Below are positions 25,065-32,896 of a stretch of 64,000 nucleotides of DNA, in pieces. Numbering within the stretch: position 1 is the first letter of the stretch; every line of letters begins with the position of its first letter. A program made the translations under genes and the position numbers. The notes under the pieces are model-generated. The model had not been told where the DNA came from. It searched no databases and saw nothing but the letters and a program-made list of their open reading frames with translations. The stretch covers positions 310,001-374,000 of the forward strand of contig CAWKKD010000004.1 of NCBI GenBank assembly GCA_963850195.1, read 5' to 3'. This DNA comes from Actinoallomurus sp963850195 (GTDB lineage: Bacteria > Actinomycetota > Actinomycetes > Streptosporangiales > Streptosporangiaceae).

Positions 25065-27040
25065 GGGGTGGTGACCCGGCGTACGACGTGCAACAGGTAC
25101 TCCTTGCGGTCCAGCGGGTTGTGGTCCGTACGCGGCCGGGTCGGGGGCGCGCCGTGCGTCGGCTGGTAGTGGGAGAACTCCGACTCCAGTTCGCCCTCGC
25201 CGCGTGTCAGGCCCGGGAGTCGCTGCTGGAGCGCGTGCACCCGCTCCGCCGGGATCTCGCCTTCCAGCAGGTACGACGCGCCGCGCGTCACCGGGGAGCC
25301 CGGTACGGCGCGCAGCCGCGCGAGCACCGGCAGGATCGGCCCGAGGACGTCCGGGGGGAGTTCGAGCCGGAAGTGGTGCATCGGCTCGTACACCGTGGTC
25401 CCGGCCCGGCGCAGGGCGTCCATCAGCACGAGCGGCGTCAGGTTGCGGAAGTCGCCGGCGGTGCTGGACATGGACTTGTCGAAGGTGCCGTGGCTGTGGC
25501 TCTGGCGCGGCCAGTAGCCCGAGTGCGTCATGGCGACCGTGCAGTCGGTGACCTGCCAGCCGTGGACGCCCTGCTGCAGGGTCTCGGTCACGGTCTCCTC
25601 GACGGCCTTGAAGAAGGAGTACGGCATCGCCCCGAGGTCGACGTCCAGCCGGAACTCCACGCCGGAGCCGACCGGGGCCGGGTCGACGCGCAGCCCGACC
25701 GTCGCGAGGAACGGGTTGGGGTCGGTGTCGATGATCTCGAAGGCCGCGCCGCTGCCGTTGGGCCGTTCGATGCAGATCGTGGTGGTCTCGTGGAAGGCGA
25801 CGTCGATGCCGTAGTCGTCGGCAAGCGTCGCCTGGATGACCTCCTTTTGCACCTCGCCGTACAGGGAGACGAACACCCGCAGGCCGTCCTGGCGCAGGTT
25901 GATCAGCGGGTCCTGCTCGGCGAGCTGGGTGAGCGCGGCGTGCAGCGCGCCACGGTCGGCGGGACGGCCGGGCAGGACGGCCGTCTCCAGGGTCGGCGGC
26001 GCGAAGCCCGCCGAGGCCGACGGCGGCGGCGCGCCGATCGGGTCGCCGATCCGGATGTCGGGCAGCCCCCAGAGCTTGCCGATCTGTCCCGCGGCGACCG
26101 ACGCGCGGCGTACGTCCGTGCCGTGCTCGAAGACGCCGACCGCGGTGACCTTGCCCTCCTCGTCCGCGCCGAACCGCAGCCGGTCGCGCGTACGTACCGT
26201 CCCGGCGAACACCCGGACGTAGGCGATCTTCTCCCCGGCAGGGCCGCGCTCGACCTTGAAGACGGTGCCCGAGACCGGGCCCTCGGTGTCGCCCTCCGCG
26301 GCTGGCAGCAGCTCCCTGATGCCGGCGGTCAGCGCGTCCACGCCCGCGCCGGTGATGGCGGAGCCGAAGTACACCGGGTGCACGAGCGCCCGCCCGGTCT
26401 GTGCCGCCAGCTCGCCGCGGATCCCGCCGTTCGGGACGGACGCCTCGAGGTAGGCGGCCAGGAACGCGTCGGAGTGCTCGGAGAGCCGGTCGGCGAGGCC
26501 GGAGACGAACCCGGCGTCGCCGCCGGTGTACGGAATGTAGGAGGCGTCACGGGTGCCGGCCCCGAGGATCGAGCCCATGGGGACGGCCACCGGCGCGATC
26601 TTCTCGGCGATGTCGCGTACGACGGCGTCGGGCCGCGCGCCGCTTCGGTCGATCTTGTTCACGAAGATGAGCGTGGGAATGCGCAGCCGCCGCAGCGTAC
26701 GCATCAGCACTCGGGTCTGCGGCTGCACGCCTTCGACGGCGGAGACGACGAGGACCGCGCCGTCGAGCACGCTGAGGACCCGTTGCACCTCGGCGATGAA
26801 GTCCGGGTGGCCGGGCGTGTCGATCAGGTTGACCGTGACGTCGTCGACGGCGAACGACACGACGGCGGACTTGATGGTGATGCCGCGCCGGCGTTCCAGG
26901 TCGAGGGAGTCGGTCTGGGTGTTGCCGTCATCGACGCTCCCGATCTCGTCGATGACACCGGCGGCGTGGAGCAGCCGCTCGGTCAGGCTGGTCTTACCGG
27001 CGTCTACATGCGCCAGGATCCCGAGGTTCAACATATGCAC
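25061..27040 (-). CDS. TetM/OtrA-type ribosomal protection protein
   Basis: A 659-residue translational GTPase of the tetracycline ribosomal protection class, which displaces tetracycline from the 30S subunit. The G motifs are AHVDAGKT (residues 10-17), DTPGHPDF and NKIDR, followed by domains II-V in EF-G-like order. The MHMLNLGILAHVDAGKTSL start is typical of OtrA-like proteins of actinomycetes. The GTG at 27040 has AAGGGA about 11 bases upstream, and ATG 27034 is an alternative. It is preceded by a leader ORF that overlaps its start, and it is coupled to a kinase-like gene downstream. Confidence 0.9.
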   Translation of the reverse strand: MHMLNLGILAHVDAGKTSLTERLLHAAGVIDEIGSVDDGNTQTDSLDLERRRGITIKSAVVSFAVDDVTVNLIDTPGHPDFIAEVQRVLSVLDGAVLVVSAVEGVQPQTRVLMRTLRRLRIPTLIFVNKIDRSGARPDAVVRDIAEKIAPVAVPMGSILGAGTRDASYIPYTGGDAGFVSGLADRLSEHSDAFLAAYLEASVPNGGIRGELAAQTGRALVHPVYFGSAITGAGVDALTAGIRELLPAAEGDTEGPVSGTVFKVERGPAGEKIAYVRVFAGTVRTRDRLRFGADEEGKVTAVGVFEHGTDVRRASVAAGQIGKLWGLPDIRIGDPIGAPPPSASAGFAPPTLETAVLPGRPADRGALHAALTQLAEQDPLINLRQDGLRVFVSLYGEVQKEVIQATLADDYGIDVAFHETTTICIERPNGSGAAFEIIDTDPNPFLATVGLRVDPAPVGSGVEFRLDVDLGAMPYSFFKAVEETVTETLQQGVHGWQVTDCTVAMTHSGYWPRQSHSHGTFDKSMSSTAGDFRNLTPLVLMDALRRAGTTVYEPMHHFRLELPPDVLGPILPVLARLRAVPGSPVTRGASYLLEGEIPAERVHALQQRLPGLTRGEGELESEFSHYQPTHGAPPTRPRTDHNPLDRKEYLLHVVRRVTTP

Positions 27041-27104
27041 GAAGCGTCATGTCCCTTGAATAGGTGGCGATTCCCTTCTGGTCAGACATGAACGCCTTTG
27101 GCAT
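26994..27104 (-). CDS. Leader ORF overlapping the Tet-type gene start
   Basis: A 36-codon frame starting MPKAFMSDQKGIATYSRDMT has an excellent ribosome binding site (GAGGAG, six bases before ATG 27104). It runs across the GTG of the protection gene in another frame and stops 44 bases inside it. The protection gene itself has only a weak site, so its translation may depend on ribosomes reading this leader. That would allow induction when a drug stalls them. The role is inference; the frame and its site are directly visible. Confidence 0.5.
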   Translation of the reverse strand: MPKAFMSDQKGIATYSRDMTLRAYVEPRDPGACRRR

Positions 27105-27141
27105 TTTCGTCTCCTCGCTCGATCGGCCGTCGCTTTCGGGG

Positions 27142-27178
27142 AGTACAGCAGACGCCTTCGCGAAGGACAACTGTTTTA
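27142..27178 (-). promoter_or_regulatory. Candidate promoter of the Tet-type gene
   Basis: On the minus strand, TAAAACA is followed by TTGTCC, a 17-base spacer and TGTACT. An A/T run just upstream of a TTG -35 box is the pattern bound by WhiB7, the actinobacterial regulator of ribosome-targeting drug resistance. The match is by eye only. Confidence 0.4.
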
Positions 27179-27212
27179 GCCGCCCGCCGGCCTGTCGAGG
27201 CCGGCGGGCGGC
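27179..27212. terminator. GC-rich hairpin terminator
   Basis: A 14-bp perfect stem with a 6-base loop (TGTCGA) lies just after the stop of the FtsL-like gene and just before the candidate promoter of the Tet-type gene. There is no T-run on the minus strand, as is usual for actinobacterial terminators. Confidence 0.75.
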
Positions 27213-27225
27213 ATATGCCCGGATG

Positions 27226-27660
27226 TCACCGGCGCGCGCCGGTGTCGATCACCCGGCCCGTACGCGGGTCGATGAACGCGGGGTGTTCGATGTCGCGCAT
27301 GCCGAGGCCGCGCGCCTTGGCCCGCAGGACCTGCGGGCCGCTCTCCCGGGCGATGTCCTCCTGCAGCGTCTGCTTGCGCTCGTTCAACCGCTGATTGCCC
27401 CGCTGCAGCTCGCTCAGCGTGAACGCGTCCTGCGCCAGGACCGTGTTCAGCAGGACGACGCTCACCAGCCCACCGCCCAGCATCGCCACGATCAGCAGGC
27501 CGAACGGCGCCTTCGGCGCGGTCGAGGTGCGCCGCCGGACCGGACGGCGTACCGGCGGGCGGGTCGACGGGACCGTGCGACGCCGCGTGGTCTCCGACGG
27601 CGCGACGGCGGCCGGCCCCGGCCGCGTGCGCACCTTCGGCGGCGGCGTCATGGTCTCCAT
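27226..27660 (-). CDS. FtsL/DivIC-like septum-formation protein
   Basis: A 144-residue bitopic membrane protein. A basic, proline-rich cytoplasmic tail of about 45 residues is followed by one membrane helix (FGLLIVAMLGGGLVSVVLL), a leucine-zipper-like coiled coil (LSELQRGNQRLNERKQTL) and a short extracytoplasmic end with RARGLGMRDIEHPAF. This is the FtsL/FtsB layout. Genuine ftsL normally lies between rsmH and ftsI, and neither is here, so this is probably an extra paralogue. AGGAGG lies before the ATG. A strong hairpin follows the stop. Confidence 0.7.
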   Translation of the reverse strand: METMTPPPKVRTRPGPAAVAPSETTRRRTVPSTRPPVRRPVRRRTSTAPKAPFGLLIVAMLGGGLVSVVLLNTVLAQDAFTLSELQRGNQRLNERKQTLQEDIARESGPQVLRAKARGLGMRDIEHPAFIDPRTGRVIDTGARR

Positions 27661-27971
27661 CGTTTCCTCCTAGTTCGTTGCGTTCAGTCCTCGGGTCGTC
27701 ACTGACAGCACACGGACACCGCCGTGATCGTTGACCCGCTTTGGCATAAGCAGGACCCCGACCGAGAAGAGAATGCGGCGCCGCGTACCGGCGTTACCCC
27801 TTGTTCGAGAAACATAGCCCCGAAGCACCGACATAACCGCGCGCTCTTCGTCATGACCGGCGACAACACACAGAGCGTAACGACGAACAGATCACAAATG
27901 CCATCGAATTTCCGCCCGAAACGGACGCCTTAGACCCTGCCCGCGCATCGGTGACGTGACAGACTTCCCGA
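27661..27971. other. Intergenic region, no gene seen
   Basis: This 311-base gap lies between the divergent FtsL-like and tyrosine recombinase genes. It has lower GC than its surroundings. A 69-codon plus-strand frame at 27724-27933 has no family resemblance and a poor start, so I do not call it. Promoters for both neighbours should lie here, but I could not place them with confidence. Confidence 0.5.
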
Positions 27972-28997
27972 ATGGTGGCGACAGATGGCGGAGGGCTCGT
28001 ACCGGTCCGGCACGACTCGGGACTCGAGTGGGGCGGCACCGGCATGCCGCTGTCCTATGACCCCGAACGCGACCCGTACCGCATCTACCTCGACCGCCTC
28101 GACAGCGACCAGTCCCGCCGTACGATGCGCGGCTGCCTGGACCGGATCGCGCGGATCATCGCGATGGACGAGACCGTCACCGGCGCGGGCCGCCCGTGGT
28201 GGCGGCTGCGCTACGAGCACACCATGGGCATCCGCGCCGAGCTGCGGGACCGCCGGGGCGAGCACGGCGGCCCGGCGTACTCACCCGCCTCGGTGAACAA
28301 GCACCTGGTCGCGCTGCGGCAGGTCATGCTCGAATGCTGGCGGCTCGGGCTGATGAGCGCCGAGGACTACAAGCGCGCCGTGGACCTGAAGTCGGTGGAG
28401 AGCACGCGGCTGCCGCGCGGCCGTCACATCCCCGGCGACGCGCTCGCCGCCGTGCTGGCCGTCTGCGCCGACGACGCCGCACCGGCCGGGCGCCGCGACG
28501 CCGCGCTGCTGGCCGTCCTCTACACGACCGGCGCACGGCGCGCGGAGATCGCCGGGCTGGCGCTCACCGACTACGACCCGGGCGAGCGGTCCCTGCGGGT
28601 ACGCGGCAAGCGCGACAAGGAACGCCTCGTTTACGTCACCGCCGACGCGGCGGCCCTGCTCGACGCCTGGATCGCGGTACGTGGCCGTACGCCCGGAGCG
28701 CTGTTCCCGCCGATCAGCAGGGCCGGCCGGTGCCGGATCGCCGACGGGCGGTTCACGCACCCCACGGGCCAGGCGATCGCCGGGATCCTCACCCGCCGTG
28801 TCAACGAGGCCGGTGTCGCACCGCACACGCCACACGACTTCCGCCGTACGTTCATCGGCGAACTCCTCGACGCGGGCGTGGACCTGGCGACCGCCCAGCA
28901 ACTGGTCGGGCACGCCTCCCCGGCGACGACCGCACGCTACGACCGCCGACCCGAACGCCGCCGCCGCGAGGCCGTCGACCGCCTCCACCTGCCCTAG
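27972..28997 (+). CDS. Tyrosine recombinase/integrase
   Basis: A 341-residue XerC/integrase-type site-specific recombinase. The catalytic set is complete: Arg189 (TGARRAE), Lys213 (GKRDK), His288-x-x-Arg291 (HDFRRT), His314 (GHAS) and the nucleophile Tyr323 (TTARYDRR). The N-terminal SAM-like core-binding domain lies at about residues 30-145. No phage genes, tRNA gene or clear attachment repeats are seen nearby, so it may be a stand-alone recombinase or the last trace of an integrated element. It is convergent with the dienelactone hydrolase-like gene, with four bases of overlap. Confidence 0.9.
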   Translation: MVATDGGGLVPVRHDSGLEWGGTGMPLSYDPERDPYRIYLDRLDSDQSRRTMRGCLDRIARIIAMDETVTGAGRPWWRLRYEHTMGIRAELRDRRGEHGGPAYSPASVNKHLVALRQVMLECWRLGLMSAEDYKRAVDLKSVESTRLPRGRHIPGDALAAVLAVCADDAAPAGRRDAALLAVLYTTGARRAEIAGLALTDYDPGERSLRVRGKRDKERLVYVTADAAALLDAWIAVRGRTPGALFPPISRAGRCRIADGRFTHPTGQAIAGILTRRVNEAGVAPHTPHDFRRTFIGELLDAGVDLATAQQLVGHASPATTARYDRRPERRRREAVDRLHLP

Positions 28998-29713
28998 TCG
29001 GCGAACAGCCTTTCGACGCGCCGCCAGGCGTCCTCGGCGGCGGGCTCGTCGTACGTGGCGCGGCGGGGGTTGAGGAAGCCGTGGCCCGCGCCCGGGTACT
29101 CGACGAGCTCGTGGGGGACCGCGTTGTCGCGCAGCGCGGCGACGGTGGCCGCCCGGTGCTCCGGCGGGATCAGGTGGTCGTGTTCGCCGACGAGCAGCAG
29201 GACCGGCCCGGTCATCGCGGGCGTACGGGCGAGGGTGGGTTCGGGGCGGCCGAGCGGGATGCCGGTGGTGGGGAGCCAGCCGCCGTAGGCGACGGCGACG
29301 GCGGACAGGTCGAGCGCGGTGGCGGCGAGGTAGGCGACGTGGCCGCCGAGGCTCAGCCCGACCATGCCGACCCGGGTGGCGCCCTCCGCGCGCAGGTGGG
29401 CGGCGGCGGACCGTACGTCGGCGATGGCCTGGTCGCGGGTCATCCGGTGCAGCAGCGCGAACCCGCGTTCGCGGCCTTCGGCGTCCTCGGCCAGCTCGAG
29501 GCCGGGCGCGTCGCGGTGGTAGAGGTCCGGTGCCAGCGCGAGGTGGCCCATCGCGGCGAGCCGCCGGCAGGCCTCGCGTACGTGGTCGGTGATCCCGAAC
29601 AGCTCCATCCCGACCACCACCCCGGTCCGCGCGCGCGTTCCGGCCGGTCGCGCCAGGTAGCCGCCCATCGGCGGCCCGCCGCCGACCGTGATCTCCACGG
29701 GTCCGTCCCTCAT
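28994..29713 (-). CDS. Dienelactone hydrolase family protein
   Basis: A 239-residue alpha/beta hydrolase of the dienelactone hydrolase family. The nucleophile elbow is GLSLGG, so Ser replaces the classical Cys, and Asp (GEHDHLIPP) and His (GAGHGFLNP) are present. It should be active, unlike the relative in the Tn3 element. GGAGG lies five bases before ATG 29713, which fixes the start. It is divergent from the MmyB-type XRE gene, which probably controls it. The substrate is unknown. Confidence 0.87.
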   Translation of the reverse strand: MRDGPVEITVGGGPPMGGYLARPAGTRARTGVVVGMELFGITDHVREACRRLAAMGHLALAPDLYHRDAPGLELAEDAEGRERGFALLHRMTRDQAIADVRSAAAHLRAEGATRVGMVGLSLGGHVAYLAATALDLSAVAVAYGGWLPTTGIPLGRPEPTLARTPAMTGPVLLLVGEHDHLIPPEHRAATVAALRDNAVPHELVEYPGAGHGFLNPRRATYDEPAAEDAWRRVERLFAD

Positions 29714-29817
29714 ACCGGCCTCCGGAGGATTCCGCGGCCCGCCGCGCGGTGTTCGATCGTCGTGGTCATGCCGCGACGCTAGGACCTCCCTACAGTGGTA
29801 TCCACCATCTGTTCTTA

Positions 29818-29827
29818 CTGGTACCAG
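29818..29827. promoter_or_regulatory. CTGGTACCAG palindrome, candidate operator
   Basis: A perfect 10-bp palindrome lies just before the ribosome binding site of the XRE gene at 29838. Another TGGTATCCACCA-like element is at about 29795. The CTGGTAC half is shared with the operator candidate at 6316-6340 before the other MmyB-type gene. Confidence 0.5.
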
Positions 29828-29837
29828 GAGTATCACG

Positions 29838-30647
29838 ATGGCCGACCGGCCCCTGGGCGACCTGCTGCGCACGCGCCGCGAGCGGTTGCGTCCCGCCGAC
29901 GTCGGCCTGCCCGAGGGCACCCGGCGGCGGGCGCCCGGCCTGCGCCGTGAGGAGGTCGCCGGACTGGCGGGGATCTCGACGACCTACTACACCTTCCTCG
30001 AGCAGGGCCGCGACGTCCGCCCGTCGCGTCAGGTCCTGGACGCCCTGGCCAGGGCGCTGCGCCTGGACGCCACCGAGCGCGCGCACCTGCACCAGCTCGT
30101 GCACGGCGAGGCGGTCCCGGCCGCGGACGTGGCCGAGAGGCTGGATCCCGCGGTGGCCGGCCTGGTCGACCGGCTCGACCCGCACCCCACCTACGTGAGC
30201 GGCCGACGGTGGGACGTGCTGGCCGCGAACCGGGCCGCGCGGCTGCTGTGGGCCGACTGGCCGTCGCTGCCGGACGGCGACCGCAACATGTTGTGGTGGA
30301 CGTTCACGGACCCGGCCGCGCGTACGGTCCTCGTCGAGTGGGAGGCCGAGGCGTCGGCGCTGCTGGGCCGGTTCCGCGCGGCGTTCGCCCGGCACCCGGA
30401 CGAGCCCGGGTTCGCGGCGCTGCTGGAGCGGCTGCGGGGTGCCAGCGCCGAGGTACGGGCCTGGTGGCCGCGCCACGACGTCGCGCCGCTGTCCTCGGGC
30501 GTCAAGCGGCTGCGCCATCCGGTGCTCGGTGAGCTGCGGCTGCGCGACGTGGTACTCCAGGTCGCCGACGACCCCGAGCAGAAGCTGGTGACGTTCACCG
30601 CCGAGGACGGCGACCAGGCGCGGATCGCCGGACTTCTTGCCGATTAG
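29838..30647 (+). CDS. XRE regulator with MmyB-like ligand domain
   Basis: A 269-residue paralogue of the regulator at 5455-6285, with an N-terminal helix-turn-helix (RREEVAGLAGISTTYYTFLEQ) and an MmyB-like ligand domain containing WDVLAANRAARLL and FTAEDGDQARI. CAGGAG lies seven bases before the ATG. It is divergent from the dienelactone hydrolase gene, and palindromes lie in the gap. This class probably senses small, possibly lipid-like ligands, but that is not shown here. Confidence 0.88.
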   Translation: MADRPLGDLLRTRRERLRPADVGLPEGTRRRAPGLRREEVAGLAGISTTYYTFLEQGRDVRPSRQVLDALARALRLDATERAHLHQLVHGEAVPAADVAERLDPAVAGLVDRLDPHPTYVSGRRWDVLAANRAARLLWADWPSLPDGDRNMLWWTFTDPAARTVLVEWEAEASALLGRFRAAFARHPDEPGFAALLERLRGASAEVRAWWPRHDVAPLSSGVKRLRHPVLGELRLRDVVLQVADDPEQKLVTFTAEDGDQARIAGLLAD

Positions 30648-30658
30648 GCAATTTTGCC
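30647..30658. promoter_or_regulatory. GGCAATTTTGCC inverted repeat
   Basis: A perfect 12-bp palindrome begins at the last base of the XRE stop and lies 30 bases before the TetR start. It is a plausible autoregulatory site for that TetR. Confidence 0.45.
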
Positions 30659-30688
30659 GACTCTGCACGTTTTCGAGTACGGTGACGC

Positions 30689-31348
30689 ATGGCCGCCGAG
30701 GGGGACGGCGCACCCGAAGGGCTGCGCGAACGCAAGAAGCAGGCGACGCGTGAGGCGCTGAGCCTGGCCGCCGCCCGCCTGCTGTCCGAACGCGGCCTCG
30801 AGAACGTCCGCGTCGAGGACATCGCCGCCGCGGCCGGGGTCTCACCGCGGACGTTCAGCAACTACTTCGCCAACAAGTACGAGGCCCTCGTCTCACGTAC
30901 GGTCGACCGCGCACACCGGGCGGCCGAGATGCTGCGGGCCCTGCCGCCCGACGTTCCGCTGTGGGAGGCGATCACGCGGGCCACGATGGCGCCCTACGAG
31001 GGCGCCGAACGCGCCGAGCGACCCCCCGACCCGGGATTCCTGGCGGGGCTGCGCCGGTTGCACGGCTCACCGACGATGCTCGGCGAGTCACTGATGGCCG
31101 GCATCGCCGCCGACAGCGCGCTGGCCGCGGCGATCGCCGTGCGTACCGGCACCGACGTCGACACCGACCTGTACCCGCGGCTCGTGGCCGCCGCGGTCAC
31201 CACCGCGGTGCACATCGCGACCGACCACTGGATGCGCGCCGATCCGCCCGTACCGCTCGGGCCCCTGATCGCGGACGCGCTCCGGCAGCTCGCCGCCGGA
31301 CTACCCGACCCGGCCGCGCGCGGCCGTACGAATAAGGAACCCTCATGA
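30689..31348 (+). CDS. TetR-family regulator
   Basis: A 219-residue TetR repressor with the N-terminal helix-turn-helix (VEDIAAAAGVSPRTFSNYFANKYEAL) and a divergent ligand domain. Its stop overlaps the ATG of the broken FAD monooxygenase (ATGA), so the two formed an operon. The regulator is intact while its partner enzyme is destroyed, so it may now control only itself or distant genes. Confidence 0.9.
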   Translation: MAAEGDGAPEGLRERKKQATREALSLAAARLLSERGLENVRVEDIAAAAGVSPRTFSNYFANKYEALVSRTVDRAHRAAEMLRALPPDVPLWEAITRATMAPYEGAERAERPPDPGFLAGLRRLHGSPTMLGESLMAGIAADSALAAAIAVRTGTDVDTDLYPRLVAAAVTTAVHIATDHWMRADPPVPLGPLIADALRQLAAGLPDPAARGRTNKEPS

Positions 31349-32027
31349 TCGATGTCGTCATCGCCGGTGGCGGACCCAACGGACTCATGCTCGCCTGCGA
31401 GCTGGCCCTGGCCGGCGTACGGCCGGTCGTCCTCGAACGCCTGCCCCCAACCTCGGCTGGAAGCTCGCCGCGCAGGTCCACGGCTGGGCGCCGCCCGGCC
31501 TCCTGGACACCTACGACGCCGAGCGCCGCCCGGCCGCCGTACGGGTCGCCACGCACTCCCAGGCGCAGATGGCGCTGATGGCACCGGGCGGAGGGATCAC
31601 CGCGCTGCGCGAGATCTTCGGCGAGCTCCTGCGCGACCACGACGCCGTACGGCGCGTCGCCGACCTGATGGCCGGCGCGGACCTGCGCTACGACATGGGC
31701 CCGGACGCCCATCCGCTCGCCGGGAGGTTCGTCCCGGACCTGCCGCTCTATACCGAGACCGGCCCGATCCGGCTCGCGCACCTGATGCGCGACGCGCGGC
31801 CGCTGCTGCTCGACCTGAACGGCGGGACGGCCGCCTCCGCGCTGGCCGGCCACCGGGACCGCGTCGACCTGGTCAAGGCCCGCTGCCAGACCCCGCCGGC
31901 CCCGGCCCTGCTGATCCGCCCGGACGGCTACGTCGCGTGGGCGGGCTCACCGGAGGACGCGACGCTCGAGCCGGTCCTGGCGGCCTGGTTCGGGCCGGCG
32001 GGCCGGCCCGCCGAGCTCACCGGCTGA
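31345..32027 (+). pseudogene. FAD monooxygenase with internal deletion
   Basis: The gene starts with the FAD motif of a Rox/PheA-type monooxygenase (GGGPNGLMLACELALAG) to about base 31445. It then jumps, out of frame, straight to NLGWKLAAQVHGWAPPGLLD, which in intact proteins lies about 270 residues later. The C-terminal thioredoxin-like part continues to 32027. The missing piece includes the DG and GD motifs and the substrate pocket. A deletion of roughly 0.8 kb explains this. The upstream TetR is intact. Confidence 0.88.
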
Positions 32028-32832
32028 AACGCTCCGCGAACGCGGCCCGGTTCGCCGATTCGGGCGAACGGTCCCAGACCGCGAACACCACGTGGTCGAA
32101 GATCGCCGGGCGTGCTGCGAGCCGGGCGTGGAACGCCTCGGCGACCTCGCGCGGGTCGTTGCGGAACACCCCGCACCCCCACGCGCCGAGGACGAGCCGC
32201 CGCGCGCCGTGGTGGGCGGCGACGTCCAGCACGCGTCCGGCACGCTCGTTCAGCGCGCGCCGGATCCGGTCCCGCGCGCCCGGGTCACGGCGCAGCGCCT
32301 CTCCGGCGTTGGGCGCGGGCGAGGTCAGGAACGAGACCGGGTACGGCTCGGCCAGCAGCCTCCCGTCGTCGCCGCGGTGCACCGGAACGTCGGGCGACCA
32401 GATGACGCGGTGGCTGTAGAGCAGGTCGGGGGAGGCGCGGTGGGCGGCGTAGTAGTCCGGAGCCCGCAGCAGGCAGGGATACAGCAGCGCGTTGCGGCAC
32501 AGATCCTCCTCCTGTGCCTTGGCGCCGCCGGAGTAGCCGCCTCCGGGGTTGCGGGCCGAGGCGAAGTTCAGGACGGCGATCCGCCCCGTCTCGGCGAGGT
32601 GCAGCCGCCGCGCGGCCTGGAGGCTGCCCTCGGCGGTCACCTCGAAGAACGTCTGCCGGTTTGCCGCCGCGGGCACGTCGATGGGCGTGTCCGGTGGGTG
32701 GCTCACGGTGCCGGCGATCGCCGCCTCCAGCGCGGGGCCCACGTCGACGACCGTGCCGTCATCGGTGGTGTACCGGCCGTCGGCGACGATCTGTGCGTTG
32801 GCGTCCGCGACGCCACGGAGTCTGCTGCTCAC
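32017..32832 (-). CDS. Bacterial-type poly(ADP-ribose) glycohydrolase (TIGR02452)
   Basis: A 271-residue macrodomain-fold protein of the TIGR02452/DUF2263 family, whose characterised members cut ADP-ribose polymers. The PARG signature is present: GGG at residues 97-99 and the catalytic QEE at 107-109 (QEEDLCRN). The VLGAWGCGVFRNDP motif lies in the C-terminal half. GTG 32832 is the likely start. Its 3' end overlaps the monooxygenase remnant by 11 bases. With the two ADP-ribosylglycohydrolases, the window holds three ADP-ribose-removing enzymes but no obvious transferase. Confidence 0.88.
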   Translation of the reverse strand: MSSRLRGVADANAQIVADGRYTTDDGTVVDVGPALEAAIAGTVSHPPDTPIDVPAAANRQTFFEVTAEGSLQAARRLHLAETGRIAVLNFASARNPGGGYSGGAKAQEEDLCRNALLYPCLLRAPDYYAAHRASPDLLYSHRVIWSPDVPVHRGDDGRLLAEPYPVSFLTSPAPNAGEALRRDPGARDRIRRALNERAGRVLDVAAHHGARRLVLGAWGCGVFRNDPREVAEAFHARLAARPAIFDHVVFAVWDRSPESANRAAFAERFSR

Positions 32833-32896
32833 GCGTCCGCATCGTAGGTCGTGCGGTTCGTCCGCGTCTCGGGGATTTCGCCTGCCTCGAAACCGC

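Noticed and set aside
25088..27091. Long open frame (667 codons) on the plus strand opposite the Tet-type gene
   Set aside because: It is a mirror frame caused by high-GC codon use of the real gene. Its translation is Gly/Arg/Val-rich low-complexity with no family features.
27724..27933. 69-codon plus-strand frame between the FtsL-like and recombinase genes
   Set aside because: It has no ribosome binding site and no recognisable family, and the AT/GC pattern lacks codon bias.
27972..28997. Integrated phage or ICE next to the tyrosine recombinase
   Set aside because: No tRNA target, direct repeats, phage or conjugation genes are seen around it.
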